From assembly GCA_011032825.1 (NCBI GenBank), contig JAADJZ010000004.1, positions 1,550,001 to 1,614,000 on the forward strand: DNA of 64,000 nt. The letters are read 5' to 3'. The notes under the pieces were generated by a model. The model saw only the letters and a program-made list of their open reading frames with translations, did not search any database and was not told the origin of the DNA. The position numbers and the translations under genes are program-made. Source of the DNA: Massariosphaeria phaeospora. Its lineage: Eukaryota; Ascomycota; Dothideomycetes; Pleosporales. This document shows, one piece after another, positions 55,079 through 64,000 of the stretch; positions within the stretch are counted from its first letter, which is position 1; every line of letters begins with the position of its first letter.

Positions 55079-58000
55079 ATGTTCGGATTCCTGACGAACC
55101 GCGTGCAGACGGCCGGTGTGCCTGAGAAGGCCCGCCCGGGCTGGTACGACCGCCACATCGCCCCCATCCTGCTCTCCATAGCAAAGCAGGCCTGCACGCA
55201 CCCGATCCATACCATCGTCACCATCGCCTTCCTCGCCAGCTACTCGTACCTGGGCGTGTTGGACAAAGGGCTGCTGGAGCGGGACACGGACAAGGCCACG
55301 GGGCAGGTCGACTTCACCACCTTGCTGGCGGGCAGTCAGCGGCTGCGGGTGGGCGAAGAGACGGCGTGGAAGTGGGAGGCCGTCGAGACTGGGACTGGCG
55401 CACAGGTTGAGCAGGTACATCCCACAGGCGCACTTTGGCAGACTACCCTAACTCGGGTCTAGACAGCACAGGAAATCGCCCTCGTCACCCTCGTGTTCCC
55501 CGAATCGAGCAACCTCAATTCGGCCCCGTCCCAACCTGCAGTCCCCAACAATGTTTCCGCCAAAGTCCTCCCCAGCTCCTCGAGCTCCTTCTCAACCATG
55601 TCGCAGGATACCTCGCTGGCCTTCTCAATCGTGTATGCCGAGGCAGCGGATTTCCTCATGGCCATGCAGGAAATCTCCGCGCCAGAGGACGCGTCCGAAA
55701 CTCAGGGCTCGGCAGAAGAGGGAACCCACGAGGAGAAGAAGTGGATCATGAAGGCGGCTAAGAGTGCAAACTCCCCCGGCGGGGTCCGCAACTGGCTGCG
55801 CGAGTCCTGGACCTCGTTTGTCGATCTGCTGAAGGTAGGCGAGCATCTGGCGAACCCTACATGGAGCAACAATAGCTAAATTGCCACAGAACGCTGACAC
55901 GGGCGACATCATCATCATGTCCATGGGCTATCTCGCCATGCACCTGACCTTCGTCTCGCTTTTCCTCGCCATGCGCCGGCTCGGGTCCAATTTCTGGCTT
56001 GCGACCGCTGTTTTGCTCCAGTCCGCGTTCGCATTTCTCTTCGCACTCCTCGTCACTACCTACCTTGGCGTCCCGATCAATATGGTGCTGCTCTCTGAAG
56101 GGCTGCCGTTCCTGGTGGTCATCATTGGATTCGAGAAACCCATCGTCCTGACCAAGGCTGTGCTTTCCGCCGCTCTTGACGCCCGCCGTAGTGCTGAGGA
56201 ACACAAAGGAGAGCCGCTCACTATCCAAACTGCGGTGCAGACTGCGATCAAGAAAGTTGGATTCGAAATCGTTCGCGACTACTTCTTCGAGATTTTGATA
56301 CTGGTTGCTGGAGCCATGTCTGGAATCCAGGGCGGACTGCGTCAGTTCTGTTTCCTGGGCGCATGGATCTTGCTCTTCGACGCTATCAACCTCCTCACCT
56401 TCTTCACGGCGATTCTCACCATCAAGCTGGAGATTAACCGCATCAAGCGCCACGTAGCTCTCCGACGAGCTCTAGAAGACGATGGTGTCGATCGCAAAGT
56501 TGCAGAGAGCGTCGCTGCGAGCAATGACTGGCCCCGTGCGGGGGATGTACAGGATCGGACAACAACGACTACAATTCTCGGCAGGAAGATCACGATCCCA
56601 AAATTCAAGGTCTTCATGGTTGCGGGATTCATCCTCATCAATGTGCTGAACTTGGCTACGCTTCGATTTGGCATCGCTTCTCCGAACGTGTCGCATTTCT
56701 CCGGGGTAAGCGCCGCAGCTCCTCTGGATCCGTTCAAAGTTGCGGGAAGTGGACTAGATTCGCTTTACGAATTGGCTAAAAACACCACAACTTCTCTGAT
56801 CGTCACTGTCTTGATGCCCATCAAATATGAATTGCAATACCCGTCCGTCCACTATGCGGAGCCAATACTAACACACTCCGGGTCGCAGTCTCAGCCCAAC
56901 ATGAGCTCCAAATTTGTGGATACTATTCTTAAGAGCATGGAAGATCCTTTTCTCAGCAAGTGGATGGTTGCCGCACTCGTGATGAGTGTTGTGTTGAACG
57001 GATATTTATTCAATGCCGCGAGGTGGACTATCAAGGAACCACATCAGGCCCTCGAGCCCCCTACTGCTGCGGAGATTCAAGACGGCGCTCCCCCTACGCC
57101 TTCTATCGTAATACCTCATATGCACATGCCAACCCCGCCAATTACACCTGGTCCAGAACAGCAAGCTGGACACGGCATGATGCAACCACTCAGGCAGATC
57201 GTACCATCTCCGCCGCGAGTCCCTGAGGGGCCCACGGAGGAAGAGCAAACGCAGCCTAACCGACCAATGGAGTTTTTGGAGCAAACCCTGAGAGAGAAGC
57301 GCGCCCCAAAGCTCACCGACGAGGAGCTGATTGCACTGTCGCTTAAGGGCAAAATTCCCGGTTACGCTCTGGAGAAGACGCTTGGTGACAAAACTCGTGC
57401 CGTCAAAATTCGACGTGCGCTTATTTCCCGGACGCATGCTACCCGAGAGACATCAACGCTTCTTGAACGATCATTAGTCCCATACAAAGACTACAACTAC
57501 GACCTAGTTCACGGTGCTTGCTGCGAAAACGTCATCGGATACCTACCGCTTCCACTAGGTGTTGCTGGACCGATCATGGTTGATGGACAAAATTATTTCC
57601 TTCCAATGGCGACTACTGAAGGAGTACTCGTAGCTTCGACCTCTCGCGGTGCCAAGGCGATCAATGCTGGGGGTGGCGCGACAACTGTCATCACCCACGA
57701 CGGGATGACGCGTGGACCTTGCATTGGTTTCGACAGTCTCGTTCGTGCTGGTGCAGCCAAGATCTGGCTCGACTCCGAGGACGGGCAACGCACCATGAAG
57801 AATGCTTTCAACTCCACATCCCGCTTTGCACGGTTACAATCGATGAAGACTGCAATTGCCGGAACAAACCTTTACGTGCGCTTCAAGACAACCACTGGTG
57901 ATGCCATGGGCATGAACATGATCAGCAAGGGCGTTGAACATGCCCTGACAGTCATGTCCGAGGAATGTGGATTCGACGACATGAACGTTATCACAGTGTC

Positions 58001-58716
58001 TGGAAACTACTGTACCGACAAGAAGGCAGCTGCTATCAACTGGATTGACGGACGCGGTAAAGGTGTAGTGGCGGAAGCCGTTATCCCTGGCAACGTCGTC
58101 AGGAACACATTACACTGCGATGTGGACGAACTGGTGGAGATGAATATCAGTAAGAACTTCATTGGCTCTGCTATGGCAGGCGCACTAGGTGGGTTTAATG
58201 CTCATGCCGCGAACATCGTCGCGGCCGTTTTCCTCGCTACTGGTCAAGATCCCGCGCAGGTTGTGGAATCGGCGAATTGCATCACCATCATGAAGAAGTA
58301 AGTCATTGCTGCGTACACTCCGCAACTCCTGCTAACCTATCGTCAGCGTTAACGGCAATCTCCGCATCTCCGTCTCCATGCCTTCCATAGAAGTAGGCAC
58401 CATCGGCGGCGGCACAATCCTCGAGCCGCAATCCGCCATGCTGGATCTGCTCGGCGTGCGTGGAGCGCATCCTACAACCCCTGGAGACAACGCCCGACAG
58501 CTGGCCCGCGTCATCGCGGCTGCTGTCCTGGCAGGCGAACTCAGTCTGAACTGTGCGCTCTGCGCCGGCCATCTGGTGAAGGCGCACATGGCACACAATA
58601 GGAGTAACGTGGCCAGCAGAGCACCAACACCAGCGCCGATGACGCCTGTCGGCGCGCAGACACCGGTCACGAGCGCGTTGACAGCGTCCTTGAGCGGGCC
58701 TTTGCCGAAGCGGTGA
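55079..58716 (+). CDS. HMG1: HMG-CoA reductase
   Basis: Four exons: 55079-55414, 55463-55834, 55890-58297 and 58347-58716, giving 1,161 residues. It makes mevalonate from HMG-CoA with two NADPH, the committed step to sterols and isoprenoids, and sits in the ER membrane. The N-terminal TM segment is at about residues 44-62. A multi-pass sterol-sensing domain follows, about 237-430 ([42 protein letters not shown]), with a final TM near residue 600. A linker rich in Pro/Glu leads to the catalytic domain from about residue 730. Substrate loop [16 protein letters not shown] is at 782, catalytic Glu E813 (TTEGVL), DAMGMNM at 907, Lys in [10 protein letters not shown] (947-948), Asp D1023 (GQDPAQ), GTIGGGT and catalytic His H1119 (VKAHM). 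Ser1125 (HNRS) matches the conserved AMPK-type inhibitory site. Exon 2 could begin at 55463 or, also in frame, at 55472. Confidence 0.97.
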
Positions 58717-59779
58717 GCAGGGAGGTGGTGTAGAGAGTGGACGATATTGGTGGCCGCGGTAATGGCTGGTTTTCCGCGACAAAATAACTAAAAATGTGAG
58801 GACGGCACATTAGAGAGAATGTCCGAGGCGAAAGACTGGGTGAATAGAGAATGGAATGGCGAGCCAGCATTGGATTGGATTGAATTTAGATACCATAGGA
58901 TTCGGCGCCCGATGGGCTGCAGCAGAGCAGGGGCTGTGAGTGGGTATCGGCCGCCTTACTGTATACACGCATACGACATATCTTCACACATGGTTTGTTT
59001 GGCTCAGCTAGAAATTTAAATGCTGGAATCAATAGATAATTAAATTCAATAATCAAAGGATTAGATTCTTGTTTTAGGACTGGACTAATTGATACGGAGT
59101 ATCTCTTCTGCTCTGCACCCCGGTCTTTCATCTTGCTTCATGTGGTGGATGTAGGTGGTTTTACAGCCAAGGCAGCTACTGGTCGATGGGAAGAGGAATG
59201 TTGTTCACATGTTCACTATGCTGTTATGTTTCTAAAATTTGGGAAATAAGCATGCACGCATGTAATTAGAATGTAGTACGTTTCAGCAGCAGAGACGACT
59301 GGAGATGTTCAACATTCACGTCTCGTCGGTAAGGTAGGCGCACACGCATGTATTTAGTCCAGCTTGGTCATGTTCACGAATAGTCATGCAGTTGTGTTCG
59401 TAGTTCTCCATTACTCGCGCAACATTTCCATCATAGTCGCTGGAGAGACTAGGGATATTGACATTCCCGTCTGATAGACGCACGCGTTTATCGAGTCTCG
59501 TATAGTTTAATTTCGTTTAGTTTGCAGCACTCATGGCTCCCTGATGTTACCAATTTCTTCGTTCCCCTTTACTTTAATTCGCGCAACATTTCCATTACGT
59601 AGATTTCGATTCTTTTAGCTAAGCTACCAGAACGACTCATCTCACTAACGAGAGACAGGAGGGTTTTTGTTCGGAAAGAAGGAGGGTTGGTGGGGATGGG
59701 TGTGCGAGGCGAGGGAGACTGGTGTGCTTTAGGGGAAATTCCTCGCGAGGAGTGCCATGGGTTGGTTGTACGGCGGTGT
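58717..59779. other. Downstream intergenic region with short repeats
   Basis: AT-rich, no gene. CGCGCAACATTTCCAT occurs at 59416-59431 and again at 59580-59595, 164 bp apart. A CACGCATGTA motif also recurs (about 59252 and 59345). This may be the weak start of the repeat region that follows. Confidence 0.5.
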
Positions 59780-61640
59780 CGGTGTCGGTGTCGGTCTCAG
59801 TCTCAGTGCCATGGAAGCGAGTGATGTGATGTTGTATTTTGGAGGACGGAGAAGAGAAGATAAGCTCATGAAGAGTCTCCAATCCATTTCTAAAATAATA
59901 GATGCGGCAGTCTCGGTCTCGGTCCCATGTACAGTAGCCCGTTTCGTTTTGGAGGACAGCTCAGCACAGCGCACGCTCCTATGGAACAGATATGTTCTGA
60001 ATTAGAGATCTCAGACGCTGGAGGGGGAACGGTGCTCGAGGCTTCATTCGAGTTCACTGAGGTCTTTTGGACCTTTCTAATAGACGCCCTGTCCGTAGAG
60101 TTTGACACGGTGTATGGGGCGGGGTGGGGGACAGTGGTCTCGGTTCCATTTGGAGGAATGCAGATGATTTTAGAAACGGCGGCTCGTGCTGCGTTGGAGT
60201 ATGGCTTTGTGGGTACAATAGGAGGGGTTGAACACAGCGCTCTCCATGGCTTCGCTCGACATAGTTTTTTAAGTCGTGAACTCATGATAGGTGTTCCAGG
60301 CTAATTCAAGCACTCTCATCGGAGCGATGCTTAAGTTTTATGTGAGAGGTGGTGGTGCCAGTATAAGCCTTTCGTGTGGGTTGTTTTTATCTTTAAATAC
60401 TCCAAACACGTTCCCCATATAGGTGAATGCATCATGATTTTTATTGACGTCCAGCAGCACCACATGAAGCCATATTGTGTTGGATTTGGTTTCAGAAGCG
60501 CAGCGCGGAGATCCTCATATTAGCATATCTGTGCAAGTTCTATATCTTGTGTTCACAGCCGTTTCATTTACGTCCAGCGACACCACACCCCATATCCATA
60601 CCGTACTCAAATTTTGGTTCTAGAGGCAGAGCAAAGAGAAAGATCCACATGGCGGGGGTCAACTGCCAATTTACTTCCACAAACGACATCGTATGTACCG
60701 TTGGTGCTTTCTCGGTTTTAGCAGAACCACATTCAGCTGACGTTGAAATAGGATTGATTCCAAGGGCAGAGCGCGGAGATCCTCATACTTGTCTTCTCCA
60801 CTGAATTTTACTCAGTGAACAAGCTGCCCATGTATCGTGTTTATCGTCTTTTTATCGCTTCAAACGGCCAGGTTTAGGTTCCATTTGGATTTCAGAGGCG
60901 GAGCGCGGATATCCTCATGTTCGTCTTCTGTATTCAGCTTTTTACTACACGAACAAGCTGCCTATATCTTGTACCCATGACAGTTTCAACACTTCCAGCG
61001 GCAACACATACCGGGCTGCTGGGTACCATTTGGATTTCAGAGGCAGTGCTTAGAAATCCTCATGCTTAACCTCTCCGCTGAATTACACTCCGCGAACAAT
61101 CTGCCCATGCGTTGTGTTCATGATTTTTTCAAACTTGCAGAAGAACCACATGCGTAAACGGGGGTGATACTTTTATCTCCAGAGACAGAGCGCGGAGATC
61201 CACATCAATTAGTAGTTTGCAGATCTACTCCAAACGTGTTCTTGACATGTGATACAACTTGTTCTTTTTTTTTCCAACGCGTCCAGCAGAACCACATAAT
61301 CATTCTTAGTGTTCATCTTGGTTCCAGAGGCAGAGCGCGAAGATCCCTATATATGTCACTTCTTTGAACTTGACTTCACATAGAACAAGCCCCTATGATG
61401 TTTTTCCAGTGTACTCGTTCGTGTCCAGCAGATCCACATTTCGCGTACTAGGTGACTGTTTGAATTCTAGAGCTGTAGCACGCCGCTCCTTATTTGTTCT
61501 TCTTTGAGCTTTGCTTCACATATATCGATCCCACATACCATTTTCTAATATCTTCGTCCGTTTCCAGCGGCAGCACATGTTGTTCATGATTCACTACTTT
61601 TGACTCCAGGGGCAGAGCACGGAGATCCTCATGTTCGTTC
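59780..61640. repeat. Diverged ~140-bp tandem repeat array
   Basis: A purine-rich core close to GGCAGAGCGCGGAGATCCTCAT recurs with its last base near 60518, 60650, 60786, 60918, 61063, 61205, 61350, 61493 and 61632, spacings of 132-145 bp. A second core, CCAGCAGNACCACAT-like, keeps the same register (about 60465, 60588, 60732, 61009, 61151, 61297, 61439, 61578). A third, GAACAAGCTGCCCAT-like, lies between them in several units. Weaker copies reach back to about 59830. No reading frame is maintained across units, so this is not a coding repeat. Units differ strongly, so the array is old. Confidence 0.8.
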
Positions 61641-62430
61641 ATTCTTTTAGCAAACTGGACAATTTCCAACCTACTCTTGTTTGTTTCTTACTCGCATGGC
61701 TTTCTTATATCCTAGTTTCAAGTCAACTAGGCAGCAAGCACATCATGCTGTAGCTTGATTCGTTTATTAGTATGTATTCGTGCTCCGCCCGTTGCACTTT
61801 CAGTCATTTAACCACTTGACAATTTTCTCGTCTCGAGTCCGCACGTGATCAACTCGCAAAGTTGCAGAGGCGCACAACATGTCGTGTTTTAATGGCTATA
61901 TTCCGAAACAATCTCCCTTCATTGAGATAGAACTAATGGGAGATTCTAAGTAGGATAAACAAGGATATGATATAATTCTTGAGGAGTGCTCATGAGTTCC
62001 ACCTAGTGTATTTTGAAGACGGGCAGAAAAGAGCACATAACTTAGGTGCTGACACTATTTTCCAATGTGAAGTCTGTACGCAAGGTTCTACATGCGATCG
62101 TCTGCCTGTCGGCTTTTGCAATCTCCAGAGACAAAGCAACATGGAGGACAGCGAATTCTTTTTTTAATAAAACAGCAGTGGTCTCTTGCATTGTATGTTT
62201 CAAAGGTGACCAAGACGAGAAACTGGGTATTCTCCCGCATTCGCCGCAGGGAGTATATATGACTTGTCATAGGATGGTTTTTAACTTGGTAGTATATCAT
62301 TCGTACCCTTGCGTCCACATGCCATGTCTTTCCAGTAATCACTCAAGGTTTTAAGGTATAGCGAGAGATAGTACAACTGCTGAGATAATTAGAGGATGAT
62401 TTTGCACAAAGCTAGACTGAGGATTTTATG
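61641..62430. other. Transition between two repeat arrays
   Basis: AT-rich with no gene. Isolated core-like sequences (GCAGAGGCGCACAACAT near 61865, CCAGAGACAAAGCAACAT near 62125) suggest worn-out repeat units. Confidence 0.4.
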
Positions 62431-63820
62431 TGTTCCCAAGCGCAGCGCAGAGAGAACACCGGATGAAATTTAGCGACGAATCTTTTTAATAGTAACTATA
62501 AGTTCAATATACTTTCACTACCATACAATGAAGCGCAAGTTTCTTCCAGAGTCTCGACGTAGCCAAAAACCATTTAATGTCTCTTGGGACTTTTTAGTAA
62601 GCTCTGGCTGGTGTTGTAAACTTTAAATAGAAGGGTAATAGATATGTTTCTTGATTTGCCACAGAGGAAACACCACATCGCCAATTAGTCCAGAGGGTTT
62701 ATTCCAGAGGTTTAATATGCCTTTCGTTCAAAGACACACAGCTAGCCTCTACACATCGGCGGATTCTGGGTTATCTTCTAAATAGACGAGAGAGAAGACA
62801 TCCTAGGGTTGCACGCAGGCTTTAGAGAAGCATTTGCTGTTTCCGTAGTGAAGTAATTAGAGGGAGGTTGGGACAGGCATAAGCTTTTCCCTTGTAAGTT
62901 TCCTGCCTTGCCGCAGAAGAAAAGAACAAAACAAAACATATAGAACGATATTCGTCTAGTTTAAATCCGAGCACTTCAACATAGATAGATTGAAGGTGCA
63001 CGTTTGGAAAGGCTAGAGAGAAGACATCTTTAGGTTGCACATAGCGTTTAGAGCAGCAACAGGTGTCTTTGTAATAAAGTAGTTGAAGAGATGTAGAGGA
63101 TTCGTATATGTTATTTCCTAGCTCGCCGCGGAGAGATGAGCAACCTATGCATGTTTTCCCATACAGTTATTGATAATTCAGATCCAAGCACTTCTCTACA
63201 CATGCGAACTTTTGGCATGCTTTTTAGGAAGGTGAGAAGGAGAAGACATTGAATTATCTGTATACTCTTTTAGACAAGCGCGGACAAGCTTTAGTTGAGT
63301 AAGAGAAGGAGTTTAAACCAGACATAACAAAGTTAGATTTCAAATTTCACCCTCTCGCGGAGAGAAGAGCAAACTGCATGAGTTTTTATGTGCCTAGTTT
63401 TGTATCTCAGATCCGAACACTTCTCTCTCCCCAACATAACAATCGAGTGGGCAGTTTTCGGACCCAGAAGGCAGAGAAACATTCATTGTCGGCATTTTCC
63501 CAGAGATCGAAACAGAGACGGACATAGAGAGACTGTACACTAGTTTCACCCTCCCGCAGAGAGAAGAGCAAGCTGCATAAAACTTTATAATCCTCGTTTT
63601 GATAGTCTAGATCCAAAGACCTCTCTCTCCCCCAACACGAAGCTTGTTCAACTTCAGTTTTTTGGCATGCGGGGAACTCAGAGGAGAGACATGTGAATTC
63701 TATATCCAAGTTTGGAGAGACACCAGCTATCTTCGTCGTAATGTAAGCAGAAGGAAGTTTGGCAGACATACAAACACTGCACCGTTGATTTTGTATTGCC
63801 ACAGAGTGAAGAACACATAG
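62431..63820. repeat. Second diverged tandem array, ~200-250-bp period
   Basis: A GCCGCAGAGAGAAGAGCAA-like core recurs near 62440, 62669, 62920, 63130, 63360, 63556 and 63805. A second element, close to GATCCGAACACTTCTCT, recurs in register near 62958, 63178, 63409 and 63608. Copies are diverged and non-coding. The array probably continues beyond the window. Confidence 0.7.
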
Positions 63821-64000
63821 TGTTAGAACAGGCAGGATTTCAATGTAGCATCAGGGCATTTGGATTTTCCAGCATGTAGATAGCGTAGTTGCTTTTCAAA
63901 AGCTCGAGGAGAGCAGATAGATAAGCCATGTGTACAGTATACGTCTTTTAGTAGAACCATAACGCTTTTCGACTATTATTTTTGAAAACGGAAGACGCTG

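Noticed and set aside
60475..60804. Open frame in the 140-bp array as a coding repeat
   Set aside because: Frame is not preserved from unit to unit and stops occur at different places; unit lengths are not multiples of three.

Overview
The window is a stretch of a filamentous ascomycete (Pezizomycotina) chromosome. Genes carry short 45-65 nt GT..AG introns, often with CTAAC-like branch sites. The gene set is typically fungal: DUF4470/MYND protein, DUF3605 protein, PTH11-like membrane protein, fungal tyrosinase, and a pogo/Fot1 transposon. A dothideomycete is my best guess, but that is inference from overall protein flavour.

Layout. 1-6.5 kb is almost gene-free except for a decayed O-methyltransferase (2.4-3.7 kb). 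6.5-13.4 kb holds housekeeping or conserved genes: Dom34/pelota, a proline-rich coiled-coil protein with an apparent 1-nt frameshift, and a MYND-DUF4470 protein. 13.5-27 kb holds single enzymes: tyrosinase, a secreted type-B carboxylesterase, an F-box protein, a trans-aconitate-type methyltransferase, a small conserved protein and an intact six-exon O-methyltransferase. 28.9-30.3 kb is a PTH11/rhodopsin-like membrane protein. 30.7-39.1 kb looks like an accessory island: an F-box/LRR gene with an in-frame TAA, a RING-H2 gene followed in the same frame by a second ORF after one TGA, a dead Fot1/pogo element with 74-bp terminal inverted repeats, a second RING gene with long acidic repeats, and a small Cys/His protein. 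40.4-49 kb holds an SMP-30/lactonase-like protein, an LPMO-like DUF7492 protein with a histidine directly after the signal peptide, a zincin metalloprotease with a lectin-like C-terminus, and an F-box-like protein. 49.7-58.7 kb is core genome: U2AF small subunit, a small tail-anchored protein, a DUF3605 protein and full-length HMG-CoA reductase. From about 59 kb to the window end there are no genes. The region holds two successive families of diverged tandem repeats (about 140 bp and about 200-250 bp periods).

The genes do not form one pathway. Tyrosinase and the O-methyltransferases are too scattered to be a biosynthetic cluster. Most loci are transcribed independently. The most notable features are the broken ubiquitin-ligase-type genes around the transposon and the long degenerate tandem arrays next to HMG-CoA reductase. 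Exon joins were worked out by hand from splice signals, reading frame and family conservation.
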